64,000 nucleotides of DNA from NCBI RefSeq assembly GCF_022179285.1, contig NZ_BPQO01000011.1:114773-178772 (forward strand), in the 5' to 3' direction. Both the position numbers and the translations under genes were made by a program. The notes beneath the pieces are model-generated. The model saw only the letters and a list, made by a program, of their open reading frames with translations. It was not told the DNA's origin and ran no database searches. Positions 42,506 through 50,560 of this stretch are shown here, one piece after another; the stretch's first letter is position 1; each line of letters begins with the position of its first letter. Origin of the DNA: Methylobacterium hispanicum. GTDB lineage: Bacteria > Pseudomonadota > Alphaproteobacteria > Rhizobiales > Beijerinckiaceae.

Positions 42506-44329
42506 TCAGCGCAGTGCGTTCGCCTGCGACGTGGCCTTGCCGACGTCGAGCAGGGTCGGAGTGATCAGGATAACGACGACCTCGCGGCGGTTCCTGGCCG
42601 ACCTGCCGCCGGACAGGAGCCAGTTGCGGGGATCGCCGACGCCCGACTGGGCGCTGGTGCTGCGTGCGGTCTCGAAGCCGGCCAGTACCAGGGTGGACCG
42701 GTTCGGCACGATGGACTGCTGCACGAAGTTGCGCTGGTTGACGTTCGGCAACTGCACGGTGGAACCGTTGACCGTGAAGGTGTCGAAGCCATCGTCACGG
42801 CCGACGAGCTCGGAGATGTTCATGCCGTATTGCAGCAGCAGGCTGCCGTCGTGGAGAATCCGCGGCACCATCTGAAGGTTGAAACCCGTGGAGACCGTGT
42901 CGGTCTGGATCGTTGTGGAAGCGACCCCTGAAGAGAGGCCTGTGCCTTGCGTATTCGTGACGTTCTTCACGAAGTTGCGCTTGTTTACGACCTGTAGTGG
43001 AACCGGCGAGCCGTTGACGGTCGTCAACGATGCGCTGGTCACCACCGAAACGTTGCCTCGCTCAGAGAGCGCCGAGATGGCGCCCTGACTGTTGGCGAAT
43101 GGACTCGTAGGATCGAGAATGGCGTAGCCCAAGGAAGGCGTGGCACCGTTCAAGTTGCCGATCGCGCTGCTGCGCGGATCCGATGCGTTGAAGCCAGGCG
43201 AGCGGCGTCCGAGCGCGAAGGCACCCTTGGTGCTGCCGGTGAACAGCGCAGCGACGTTGTTGTCGAACGAGTCGATGTCCTCCAGCGCAACGTTCAGCAC
43301 CTGAATGGAGAGTGCGATCTGACCACTCATCCGCTTTTTCATGACGTCCGCATAATCTTGGACGCGTTGCACGACGTTGGGGCTGGCTGTGACAGTAATC
43401 GTACCAGTCGCGGGAGAAATTTCGAAGCGACCGTACGGCCCAACAATGGACCCGAGCGTTTCTTTTATCTCCTTCCAAAGATCGACGGCGGAGTTGATCG
43501 ATGCCTTCTGATCGAGCACGCCCTTGGTCTGCTGGCCACCCGCGCCGCCGCCGGACGTCTGCCCATTGCCGCTGGATAGGTTGAACTCAAGTTCCTGGGC
43601 GCCCGGAAGGGCGGGGAGTTCGAATGTTCTGGTAATGAGTTTGGAGAAAATGATTCGGCCGTTCTTGTGCTGCCAAGATTGATTGAAGTGCGTCCCGACG
43701 ATATCGAGAAACTCGGAAAGTCGCCCAGTATAGTCGACCTTCATTTCGGACGGATTGGCTTCGCTGAAGCGGATCAGTGGCCCAGCTGCGCCAAGTGGCG
43801 CCCCTGGGCTACCGGGGCCTGCGAGAGCGGCAAGCGCGGGCGCTAGGTCCGAAGAATTGTAGGCGGCACCGATCGTCATGCCGGGGACGGGTCCGCCCCC
43901 GGGACCACCGGAGGCACCCTGCGCGACAGCTTGGTGAACAGCGCCTGCCGCGGCTGCGCTGGAGCCTGTCACCTCCTCCGGCGCCACGACGAACGGAATC
44001 CGGGTCGCCTCGGTCAGAGCTGCGGCGATCTGGGTCAAGCGCATGGGAGCCGCACGCTTGAGGGTGATGCCGCTCGGCGTCTCCAAGCGAGTAGGCAGCG
44101 GATCACCGTAGTCGAGAGCGGAAACCTTGGCGCCGACGAAGGCGGCATCCTTCACTCGGACGGGCGAACTGTCGGCAGCGGGCATAGGCCGCTCCGATTG
44201 CCGGCGCAGTTCGTCCGCACGGGTCGAGTTCAAGATGATGTCGTGATCAGCCTTGCGGGTCGCATCGCAACCGCCAAGAGCGGTGCCGGCTGCAAGGAAC
44301 AAGGCTAGAAACGAACGGGTGCGCGACAT
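42506..44329 (-). CDS. pilN: PilN secretin lipoprotein of the thin pilus
   Basis: The 607-residue protein is an outer-membrane secretin. The lipoprotein signal ends at Cys21 (ALGGCDATRK). N-domains follow (about 40-330), including VDYTGRLSEFLDIVGTHFNQ, and the secretin core with ISPATGTITVTASPNVVQRV and IALSIQVLNVALEDIDSFDN. The last part has the family-typical LQMVPRILHDGSLLLQYGMN and REVVVILITPTLL. It is the PilN of IncI thin pili. The part from about 42880 to 44200 is encoded by DNA of lower GC than the rest of the operon (26 of 60 bases at 43621-43680), so the gene may be mosaic. It is preceded by pilL and followed by pilO with only 7 bases between. Confidence 0.88.
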   Translation of the reverse strand: MSRTRSFLALFLAAGTALGGCDATRKADHDIILNSTRADELRRQSERPMPAADSSPVRVKDAAFVGAKVSALDYGDPLPTRLETPSGITLKRAAPMRLTQIAAALTEATRIPFVVAPEEVTGSSAAAAGAVHQAVAQGASGGPGGGPVPGMTIGAAYNSSDLAPALAALAGPGSPGAPLGAAGPLIRFSEANPSEMKVDYTGRLSEFLDIVGTHFNQSWQHKNGRIIFSKLITRTFELPALPGAQELEFNLSSGNGQTSGGGAGGQQTKGVLDQKASINSAVDLWKEIKETLGSIVGPYGRFEISPATGTITVTASPNVVQRVQDYADVMKKRMSGQIALSIQVLNVALEDIDSFDNNVAALFTGSTKGAFALGRRSPGFNASDPRSSAIGNLNGATPSLGYAILDPTSPFANSQGAISALSERGNVSVVTSASLTTVNGSPVPLQVVNKRNFVKNVTNTQGTGLSSGVASTTIQTDTVSTGFNLQMVPRILHDGSLLLQYGMNISELVGRDDGFDTFTVNGSTVQLPNVNQRNFVQQSIVPNRSTLVLAGFETARSTSAQSGVGDPRNWLLSGGRSARNRREVVVILITPTLLDVGKATSQANALR

Positions 44330-44352
44330 GGTCAAGGGCTCCGGATCGGGTG

Positions 44353-45090
44353 CTATTCGGCCACGGCGGATCCGTCGTTCGACACGACGAGGACCCGGTT
44401 GCCCTTGAAGAAGGTGACGTTGATACGCGGCTGGACGTCGCCGACGGAGCGGACGAGCTCGCCCGCCGCCTGCACGAAGTCGCCCGAGAACTGCGCGCCG
44501 GCCTGGAGGCGGTACTCGTACTGGGACTTCCAGACGATGCTCCAGCCCGAGCGGGCGGCCCACGCCTCAAGCAATCCTCGCAGGCTCGCGTCCTTGTCCG
44601 CGCGCCACGCCGCCGGCGGAGGCGGGGGAGCAGGAGGGGCGCCCGCTCCAGGCCCTCCATAGGGCTTCCACCCCTCGCCGCTTGGCGCGGCGGCCGGCGC
44701 CGGGGCGGGACCGCCGCGGTAGGGCACGAACACGATGCCGCCCTGACCCGCCGTCGCCACCTGCTGCACCGCTCGGCCCGGTTCGACGGGCGGGTTCGGG
44801 TCGCCCTGGCGGGTGATGCGGATGCTGCGTCCTGCATAGGTGACCACGTAGCCGCGGCTGGTCGCCACGCTGTCGAGGACGCGGCGCCAATCCGCGCCAC
44901 CCTCCCAGGTGACGCGCTCGCGCACGTCGACGCCGTTGCCGTAGGACACCTTCGCGCCTGCCGGAGCGATCTGCCGGACGGCGAGGGAGAAGGGGACGTC
45001 CCGGCCGAAGCCGTCGATGGCCTGGGCAAGCGCGGGCGGCGCCGCGCCAGCGACGAGTGCGGACGCGACGAGAAGGCTGAAGAGTCTCAT
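44353..45090 (-). CDS. pilL: PilL-like periplasmic protein with TcpQ-type C-terminal domain
   Basis: The 245-residue protein has a signal peptide (MRLFSLLVASALVAGAAPPA). The first folded domain has FSLAVRQIAPAGAKVSYGNG and LDSVATSRGYVVTYAGRSIR. A Pro/Gly linker leads to a second, similar domain (SLRGLLEAWAARSGWSIVWK, then VQPRINVTFFKGNRVLVVSN), which matches the TcpQ/PilL C-terminal domain that helps the secretin assemble. The two domains look like an internal duplication of the same fold. IncI PilL is a lipoprotein; no lipobox is seen here. It lies first in the structural part of the pil operon, directly before pilN and overlapping the HTH gene in ATGA. Confidence 0.75.
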   Translation of the reverse strand: MRLFSLLVASALVAGAAPPALAQAIDGFGRDVPFSLAVRQIAPAGAKVSYGNGVDVRERVTWEGGADWRRVLDSVATSRGYVVTYAGRSIRITRQGDPNPPVEPGRAVQQVATAGQGGIVFVPYRGGPAPAPAAAPSGEGWKPYGGPGAGAPPAPPPPPAAWRADKDASLRGLLEAWAARSGWSIVWKSQYEYRLQAGAQFSGDFVQAAGELVRSVGDVQPRINVTFFKGNRVLVVSNDGSAVAE

Positions 45091-45587
45091 GGCTGGTCCG
45101 CCTCGATGGAAGGAACGGGTCCGGTCGGCGCAGCCGTCCCGGCGGTTTCCGGCGCCGTCGCGGCGGCAGCCGCCTCCTCGGCTTCGCGGCGCCGCAGGCG
45201 CCACTCGAAGCCGAGGCAGGCGAGCATCAGCCATTCCGGGAAATGCCCTTTGTTGATCCAGTTGTGGATCGCCTGTTTGGTCAGCCGGAAGACGTCCGCC
45301 ACCTCGTCGTCGGTGGAGAGCTGACAACGCTGCTTCCAGTTGTTGAAGCTCTCCACGGACATGCGCGGGATCTGCGGAACGGGTCCGAGATTCGCCTCGA
45401 CGCAGGCGTCGTATCCGTCGCAGGCGAGGGAGACCCAGTACTTGACCTCGCCGTCCTCCTTCCGCCAGTTCCTCACCGTCTGCGGGGAGACCCCGAGGAC
45501 GACGGAAATCTGGCCCGGCATGGTGAGGCCGCGACGGCCGCACCAGTCGAAGAACTTGTCCCGGGACATCTTTTCCGAGGGCGTCAT
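45087..45587 (-). CDS. Two-module HTH DNA-binding protein, leader of the pil operon
   Basis: The 166-residue protein has two helix-turn-helix-like segments: MPGQISVVLGVSPQTVRNWR (about 23-42) and ADVFRLTKQAIHNWINKGHF (about 96-115), both of the repressor-type Q-x-VxxW pattern. This indicates a DNA-binding regulator. Its C-terminus is an Ala/Glu tail. The ATG at 45587 is chosen for its GAGAGCGGA ribosome binding site; ATG 45569 is possible. Its stop overlaps the pilL ATG in ATGA, so it is the first gene of the long pil operon and may autoregulate it. A strong promoter lies about 130 bases upstream. Confidence 0.7.
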   Translation of the reverse strand: MTPSEKMSRDKFFDWCGRRGLTMPGQISVVLGVSPQTVRNWRKEDGEVKYWVSLACDGYDACVEANLGPVPQIPRMSVESFNNWKQRCQLSTDDEVADVFRLTKQAIHNWINKGHFPEWLMLACLGFEWRLRRREAEEAAAAATAPETAGTAAPTGPVPSIEADQP

Positions 45588-45713
45588 TCCGCTCTCTACG
45601 TGCTGGGTGAACCTCGATCTGCGCACGCCCAGCCGCGGACGCATCCTTCCACTCAAGGAACAGATGCGCTTCCACGAAGCGTCGAAGGAATGAATGCAGC
45701 CCTACCGAAGGCG

Positions 45714-45742
45714 ACTATGTGGCGGACCCGGAGGGGCGTCAA
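45714..45742 (-). promoter_or_regulatory. Predicted promoter of the HTH-pil operon
   Basis: On the minus strand TTGACG (45742-45737) is followed after exactly 17 bases by CATAGT (45719-45714). The word CGAAGGAACG lies 20 bases upstream of the -35 at 45772-45763. This is the best promoter match I found. It would serve about 12 kb of pilus genes. Confidence 0.55.
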
Positions 45743-45792
45743 CAATTTGTTGGCGATGCCACCGTTCCTTCGTTGCGGACGCCGAGAAGAGA

Positions 45793-45981
45793 TCAGTCGC
45801 CGCCCGAGCCGGTCGGCCGCATGTCCGGAAGCCGCTCGGGAGCGAAGACCGCGCGATCGCGATCCGGGCGGAACACCTCCGCCAAGCTGATCTCGATCCT
45901 GCGGCGCATCTCGGCCCAGCGCTGCTCGGGCGGGATGTGCTTCCAGGCTCCCAGTTCGCGTCTGGAACGCGCGGCTTCCAT
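45793..45981 (-). CDS. Small hypothetical protein
   Basis: This 62-residue protein begins MEAARSRRELGAWKHIPPEQ and continues with an amphipathic helix-like WAEMRRRIEISLAEVFRPDR. It looks like a real small protein rather than random reading because the aromatic and acidic/basic pattern is coherent and the start is preceded by GAGGACCCTGGGT. The short Asp-rich end has no motif. It lies between the pil operon promoter and the duplicated-domain gene. No function can be given. Confidence 0.4.
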   Translation of the reverse strand: MEAARSRRELGAWKHIPPEQRWAEMRRRIEISLAEVFRPDRDRAVFAPERLPDMRPTGSGGD

Positions 45982-46063
45982 ACCCAGGGTCCTCGGGCCC
46001 GGCCATCGGGCACCGCGGCGGGATTCTACCGAGGGGCGACGAAAAAGGCCTGGCCGGGCGCCG

Positions 46064-46849
46064 TCAGCGGACGGCCGCCGGTCCCCATACGAACTCGTCG
46101 TAGGCGCGCATCATCCGGCGCAGGCGGCCGCGGGCCCGTTCACCCGCCGCGGTGTCGGATTTGAGCTCGGCGCGGCTGCGGACCCCGCAATAGCGACGGA
46201 CGGCCTCCGAGGCGAAATCGTAGCCTGACATCGCGTCGAGACCGAACCTGAGACCCGGCTCGTCGAGCAGCCGGGCGATGTTGCTCCGCGCCCAGGACGC
46301 GAAACGGGCGTCCCTGCAGAGGATCTGCGCCTGCTGCGTCGCGTCGAGGGTATGGAACGGCCGCCGTCGGGACAGGTGACGCGGGTCGAGGACGCGCTCG
46401 TCGTCGGAAACAGCCCAGACGGCGAGCACGAGGCGCTCACCGTCCTTGCGGCCGGAATGCAGCCCGTCGAACGGATGCAAGCCCTTGGTGCCGTCCGGTC
46501 CCTTGTCGATCAGGAAGCGAACCATCATGCCCACGTCGCAGTCGTCCGCCCAGCGCAGGAGCATGCCTTCGCCGTCGTGGACCGGGCGCTCCCCCGTCCC
46601 CGCGCCCCCCTCGTCGGTGGACGCCGCAGGCTGTGCGACGGCGAAGCGCAGGCGCTGCCCGGACGGCCCGTGCCGCATGCCCTTGAACGGATGAGATGCG
46701 AGATCGTGGACCGAGCTCAGGCAGAACGTCACCGTCATGCCCTGTTTGGCGGAATGCGACCAGTTCAGGAGCAGGGCCTCGCCTGCGTAGACCGGAGGCG
46801 GCGTGTCGTCGGTCCGATTCCGTGAAGGAACGGGAAAGTGGGCGTTCAT
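46064..46849 (-). CDS. Hypothetical protein with a tandem-duplicated beta domain
   Basis: The 261-residue protein contains the same domain twice: PPVYAGEALLLNWSHSAKQG (about 18-37) and RPVHDGEGMLLRWADDCDVG (about 87-106). Each is followed by a similar pattern (MTVTFCLSSV...HPFKGMRHGPSGQRLRFAVA versus MMVRFLIDKG...HPFDGLHSGRKDGERLVLAV). So one beta-rich unit of about 65 residues has been duplicated. The last 100 residues are helical and basic (LRRMMRAYDEFVW). No signal peptide is seen. The HPFxGxxxG motif in both halves may be a binding loop. I do not know the family. Confidence 0.65.
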   Translation of the reverse strand: MNAHFPVPSRNRTDDTPPPVYAGEALLLNWSHSAKQGMTVTFCLSSVHDLASHPFKGMRHGPSGQRLRFAVAQPAASTDEGGAGTGERPVHDGEGMLLRWADDCDVGMMVRFLIDKGPDGTKGLHPFDGLHSGRKDGERLVLAVWAVSDDERVLDPRHLSRRRPFHTLDATQQAQILCRDARFASWARSNIARLLDEPGLRFGLDAMSGYDFASEAVRRYCGVRSRAELKSDTAAGERARGRLRRMMRAYDEFVWGPAAVR

Positions 46850-46925
46850 CGCGGAAGCCTGCAACAGATCCCCGCCGAAGCGCAAGGCGGCCGGGGTCGG
46901 AGTCGTCTCGTTCCTTCGAAAACGG

Positions 46926-46954
46926 TTGACGCTTCGCCAACGCCGCTGGATCCT
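46926..46954 (+). promoter_or_regulatory. Possible HU gene promoter
   Basis: TTGACG (46926-46931) lies 17 bases before GATCCT (46949-46954), a weak -10. CGTTCCTTCG is at 46909-46918, 7 bases upstream of the -35. The HU gene starts at 46979. Confidence 0.35.
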
Positions 46955-46978
46955 CGCTCCTTCAACGGAGCGCAGACG

Positions 46979-47266
46979 ATGACGCTGGTCGAGCTCGAAC
47001 TCGTTCTCGCCGACCGCCTCGGCCTCGACGCCCAGGAGACGAGCCGCGTCGTGCGCGGCGCACTCGCGCTCGTCGCCGAACGGCTGGCGACGGGCGAAGA
47101 CGTGAAGCTGCAGGGCTTCGGACGCTTCTCGGCCAGCGAGCGGCCGGCGCGCCGCCGCAAGGATCCGCGCGACGGTAGGGATCTCGACGTACCCGCCCGA
47201 CGCGCAGCCGTGTTCAGGCCGTCCCGACTTCTCCGGGAGCGGCTCAACAAGCCTGAGGGCCGCTGA
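46979..47266 (+). CDS. HU/IHF-family DNA-binding protein
   Basis: The 95-residue protein is a bacterial histone-like protein. The helical start MTLVELELVLADRLGLDAQE, the VAERLATGEDVKLQGFGRFS segment and the beta-arm region with RRKDPRDGRDLDVPARRAAV followed by FRPSRLLRERLN are all diagnostic. IHF-alpha-like features (GFGRF, R-rich arm) point to an IHF/HU-type DNA bender. Such proteins help replication initiation at iteron origins, site-specific recombination and transfer-origin assembly; all three occur on this element. The ATG follows GGAGCG. Its 3' end overlaps the end of the convergent next gene by 23 bases. Confidence 0.9.
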   Translation: MTLVELELVLADRLGLDAQETSRVVRGALALVAERLATGEDVKLQGFGRFSASERPARRRKDPRDGRDLDVPARRAAVFRPSRLLRERLNKPEGR

Positions 47267-47642
47267 AGGCCGCCGACCGGGAACACCACCCTCCGATCGC
47301 CGGATCATCCATGTAGGTCCGGGAGAAGTCGGCGTAGACGTCCGGACGGGACGAGGCGACGAGGCGCACGAAATCCCCGGAGAGGATCCGACCCTTGAGC
47401 GCCGATCCGTCCACGCATGACCGTTCGACGACCTTCAGCGCGCCGTCGTCCCCGAGCCGGGAGACGAAATGGTCCATGAGCACGAGCGCGACCGCGCGTC
47501 CGGCGAAGCCGTCGCGTGCCAGAACGGCCAAGCGATCGGCATCGAATCCAGGATCGTGGACGAGCGAACTCGCATCGAGGACGGCGCATGCGGCGCCGTC
47601 GGCGGTTGAGATCGAAGCGGGGACGACCGGGAGCACGTGCAT
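47244..47642 (-). CDS. Hypothetical 132-aa protein
   Basis: The protein is unknown. It begins MHVLPVVPASISTADGAACA and has a central pattern (VLDASSLVHDPGFDADRLAV, VALVLMDHFVSRL) that hints at an alpha/beta fold; there are no metal-binding clusters. The ATG is preceded by GAAGGAGCGACGCC. It is followed upstream by another small unknown gene (47659-48105), separated by 16 bases, so the two are likely co-transcribed. The 3' ends of this gene and of the HU gene overlap. Confidence 0.55.
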   Translation of the reverse strand: MHVLPVVPASISTADGAACAVLDASSLVHDPGFDADRLAVLARDGFAGRAVALVLMDHFVSRLGDDGALKVVERSCVDGSALKGRILSGDFVRLVASSRPDVYADFSRTYMDDPAIGGWCSRSAAFSGPQAC

Positions 47643-47658
47643 GGCGTCGCTCCTTCGA

Positions 47659-48105
47659 TCAGGCCGCAAACGACGGCTCGAAGCAAAGGGCATCCTCCGT
47701 CCGGACCGGAGTGAGGATGCCCTGGATGAAGGGGAGGTAGGTCAGGATGGCTTCGTAGACCCCCGTGAGGCGTCCGCGCAGCTCGCCAGCCTCGGGCGCG
47801 TCGAGGCCGCACCGTTCGATCCAGGCGGAGAAGCTTCCTGCTGCCTGGACGTCCTCTGCGTCGGCCATGAGGCAGCTCACCGCGGTGGCGGCGTCGAAGT
47901 CCGGCCAGGACTGGGTGTGATGGAACTCGATCGGGGCGTCGCCGCCGAGGCGGCAGGACCAATGGAACAGTCGGTCGCCCCCCGCGTCGCCGCCGAGCCA
48001 GAGCGGGTTGTCGGCCGAAGCGCGGAAGGCGACGGGCAGTGTCCTGCCGGCGATCTCGACGAGGATCTCGTCTTCGGCGGCGGCGCGTTCGGCGTAGGCG
48101 TCCAT
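47659..48105 (-). CDS. Hypothetical 148-aa protein
   Basis: This protein is unknown. It starts MDAYAERAAAEDEILVEIAG and contains FHWSCRLGGDAPIEFHHTQS and FSAWIERCGLDAPEAGELRG. It looks soluble and folded. The start is preceded by AACGAGGACGCC, and a CGAAGGAACG copy (48126-48117) is just upstream on the same strand. It probably forms a small operon with the 132-aa gene that follows it. No motif indicates a function. Confidence 0.55.
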   Translation of the reverse strand: MDAYAERAAAEDEILVEIAGRTLPVAFRASADNPLWLGGDAGGDRLFHWSCRLGGDAPIEFHHTQSWPDFDAATAVSCLMADAEDVQAAGSFSAWIERCGLDAPEAGELRGRLTGVYEAILTYLPFIQGILTPVRTEDALCFEPSFAA

Positions 48106-48176
48106 CGAGGCGTCCTCGTTCCTTCGTGACGGAGCGTGGCGCCGACCGTCGCTAGAGACAAGAGGTGGCGCGGCCC

Positions 48177-48587
48177 TCAGCCTGCACGCGCGCCCGAGGC
48201 ACAGGCGGCGATGGTGCCGGCGCACAGCGCCAAGGCTTCGGATGCGGCGTTCACGCGGACGGTCCCGACCTGCCCCAGGCGGTCGGGGCGCCAAGCCACC
48301 GTCTGCCAGCCGTCCCGCGTGCGAAGGACGTCGGCCCGGACGCCCCGCAGATGCGCAAGACTGCGCGCATGGACGGGCGAGGTGGTGTAGCCCGGCAGCA
48401 TCGGTGCAAGCCACGTCATCGTCCGGAGCACGTCGAGCGGGATCCGCTCCCGGGGGCTGCGCAGGGCGAGAAGACAGTGGACGAGAAGATCGGCGATCGG
48501 CGACCCGTCCGGCATCTCCATGAGGAGTCGCGCCGCGTCCTCGAGCCCGATGTCGGCGCCGTGCGGAGTTCCGCCCCGATCCGTCAT
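48177..48587 (-). CDS. Hypothetical 136-aa protein coupled to the RDD gene
   Basis: I do not recognise it. The N-terminal part has MTDRGGTPHGADIGLEDAAR and a helical region with LVHCLLALRSPRERIPLDVL, and the C-terminus ends in AACASGARAG. A central RTMTWLAPMLPGYTTSPVHA could be a beta element. Its ATG overlaps the RDD gene stop in ATGA, so translation is coupled and the products are likely to act together or be made in fixed ratio. No signal peptide or membrane segment of its own. Confidence 0.55.
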   Translation of the reverse strand: MTDRGGTPHGADIGLEDAARLLMEMPDGSPIADLLVHCLLALRSPRERIPLDVLRTMTWLAPMLPGYTTSPVHARSLAHLRGVRADVLRTRDGWQTVAWRPDRLGQVGTVRVNAASEALALCAGTIAACASGARAG

Positions 48588-48991
48588 GCCGCCAACCTCG
48601 CTTGCGAGCGGACGACGTGCGTTCCGCCGATGCGGTCGTGCCCGCCGATGCGGCCGGCCGAGACCTGTAGGATCAGGATGGGAGCGATGCCGTACTTCAG
48701 CAGATTGCGCAGAACCGCGTTCCCGAAGCGCGGCGGACGGCCGCCGGCGTCCACCACCCTCAGCCCGCATAGAAGCTTCCCCGGCGTCGCCCCCCACCGG
48801 GCTTCGCAGAGCGGAGGGAGAAGGAGGCAGGACAAGACATAGGCCGCCGCTTCGCAGCCCCACTGCAGGAGCCGCGGGTGGGGATCGAGGACGGCGAGGC
48901 CGAAGCTCGACGCGCCCACGATCCCGAAGATCGCGAGGGCATCGACGAAGGCCGCGGCGACCCTGTCGTCGAAATCCGTGGAGCGGGACAT
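48584..48991 (-). CDS. RDD-family membrane protein
   Basis: The 135-residue protein has the RDD signature: an early RVAAAFVDALAIFGIV helix with the Arg/Asp pair, a second hydrophobic stretch (AAAYVLSCLLLPPLC), the GATPGKLLCGLRVVDAGG loop and a final membrane segment (NLLKYGIAPILILQVSA). RDD proteins are small polytopic proteins of unclear role, sometimes transport-related. ATG 48991 is chosen over a GTG at 48997. A TTGACG-N17-TACGCT promoter lies upstream with the recurrent word beyond it. It is the first gene of a two-gene unit. Confidence 0.75.
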   Translation of the reverse strand: MSRSTDFDDRVAAAFVDALAIFGIVGASSFGLAVLDPHPRLLQWGCEAAAYVLSCLLLPPLCEARWGATPGKLLCGLRVVDAGGRPPRFGNAVLRNLLKYGIAPILILQVSAGRIGGHDRIGGTHVVRSQARLAA

Positions 48992-49018
48992 GAACACTTC
49001 CGGTGAAGGAACGGATCG

Positions 49019-49047
49019 AGCGTAGCCGGAGCACTTCAGCCCGTCAA
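49019..49047 (-). promoter_or_regulatory. Predicted promoter of the RDD operon
   Basis: On the minus strand TTGACG (49047-49042) is followed after 17 bases by TACGCT (49024-49019). CGAAGGAACG lies 8 bases upstream of the -35 at 49065-49056, and another copy, TGAAGGAACG, is downstream at 49004-49013 on the plus strand. Confidence 0.5.
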
Positions 49048-49162
49048 CGAAACGACGTTCCTTCGAGCGGAGGGTACTGGGCCCTGCGGGGCTCGCCGGC
49101 GGAGGAGCCTGGACCGTCCCATAGGCCCCGGGCGGGACGTCGCCTGCCCAGGCCTTGGCCTG

Positions 49163-50554
49163 TCAGTCGAGGAACGGCAGGTCGTCCTCGTCGGACTCGA
49201 CGGCGTCGTCGGGAACCGGATGGCGCCGAACGTCGTCCAGGAGGAAGAATGCGTAGTCGACGGCCAAGTCCGACGGGACCTCTCGCCTGTTGTCCGAGAT
49301 CGACTGCCGCCAGCGCGTCATCCGGCTCCATCGCGCGTGATCGAACAGCCGCCAGGAATCGGGAAGCCGATCCTCCATCCAGCGGGGGTTGACCCCGTCG
49401 ACGTCGATCCGGGCGAAGGCCATGCCGCGTCCGCCGAGAGCCTCCGCTTCGGGCCGGTCGGACGCATGGGCCTCGAGCCAGGACACGAGCAGGCTCCCCG
49501 GGTCGTCGGTCGAGACCCTGGCGTCGAGCGCCCCGTCCCGTCCGATCCTGTGCCCCACGAGACGGTCCACGGCGGCGACGTACTGGTTCGGCGTGTAGCC
49601 GAGCGTCCTCGCCCGGCTGACGAAGGACACGTCCAGCCAGGGGCCCCGCCGCGTCTCGGGATCGCGCAGCTGGGCGGCGTAGCGGCGGCGGAGTTCCTCC
49701 TTCTGCTCGATGGCGGCCTCCTCGCGCGCCGAACGCACGAGGTCGTTGAAATCGGCCTTGGGCAGCCGGTTCAGTTCGCCGGCGATGTCGCCCTCCTCGG
49801 AGAGGATCCAGCGCAGCCAGAGCGGGTCGACCTGGAGCAGGTTGTCGAAATCGATCTCGATGCCGGAGGGTCCCTCCTCCATCGCTTCGAAGGCCGAGGC
49901 GGTCACGACGTCCGGGCCGCCGCCGCTCTCCACGATCTCGTCGATCTCGATCCCGTCGCGCTGGCGGTGGAGGCGCGCGAGACCGACGTAGGCCATCGCG
50001 GGCTGCTCGCGGGCCTGGGCCAGGAAGATCTGGGCGAGCGCCGCCTTCTGCTTCTGCCGTCCGAGGCGCATGACCCGCGCGAGAGCGATCTCGCGGGGCC
50101 AGACGATCTCGTGGAAGAGGTTCGCGTGCATCGCGTCGCCGAACAGCCCGGCGGCCTCGAGCCGTGCGGTCCCGGGAACGATGCGGACGAGGTAGTAGTC
50201 GTCCGGCCTCACGTGATCCTCGAACCACCGGAGGAAGGCGCCGTCCGGATCGCGACGCGCCTCGACGATGCGGGAGTGGTAGGGCCCGCCTCCGCCCGCG
50301 GTCCGGATCGCCTCGAGTTCCGAATACCAGTCCTTGTGCCGTCCGAGCACGAAGTCGGGGTCCGGGAAGCCGCAGGCGGCGGCGCGCGCCGCGCAGCGGT
50401 CGAGCGTGGACTGCGCGACGTCGTAGGCCCCGACGGCGCGCAGGATGTTCTCGACGGCGCGCTCGCCCGCCGTCTCGATGTCCTCGATGGTGCGGAAGCG
50501 GCCATCCCCCTTCGCCGGTCGGCGGGCGGTCTGGTCCAGGGCGGTCCTGCTCAT
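49163..50554 (-). CDS. Hypothetical 463-aa protein downstream of rep
   Basis: I do not know this protein. It is charged, helical in most places and ends in an acidic DDAVESDEDDLPFLD tail. Recognisable-looking segments are GRFRTIEDIETAGERAVENI near the start, AGLFGDAMHANLFHEIVWPR in the middle and GYTPNQYVAAVDRLVGHRIG later. No membrane segment is present. It lies 6 bases after the Rep gene on the same strand and is therefore probably made with the initiator. A role in replication or copy control is possible; I see no HTH to support that. Confidence 0.6.
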   Translation of the reverse strand: MSRTALDQTARRPAKGDGRFRTIEDIETAGERAVENILRAVGAYDVAQSTLDRCAARAAACGFPDPDFVLGRHKDWYSELEAIRTAGGGGPYHSRIVEARRDPDGAFLRWFEDHVRPDDYYLVRIVPGTARLEAAGLFGDAMHANLFHEIVWPREIALARVMRLGRQKQKAALAQIFLAQAREQPAMAYVGLARLHRQRDGIEIDEIVESGGGPDVVTASAFEAMEEGPSGIEIDFDNLLQVDPLWLRWILSEEGDIAGELNRLPKADFNDLVRSAREEAAIEQKEELRRRYAAQLRDPETRRGPWLDVSFVSRARTLGYTPNQYVAAVDRLVGHRIGRDGALDARVSTDDPGSLLVSWLEAHASDRPEAEALGGRGMAFARIDVDGVNPRWMEDRLPDSWRLFDHARWSRMTRWRQSISDNRREVPSDLAVDYAFFLLDDVRRHPVPDDAVESDEDDLPFLD

Positions 50555-50560
50555 GGGACC

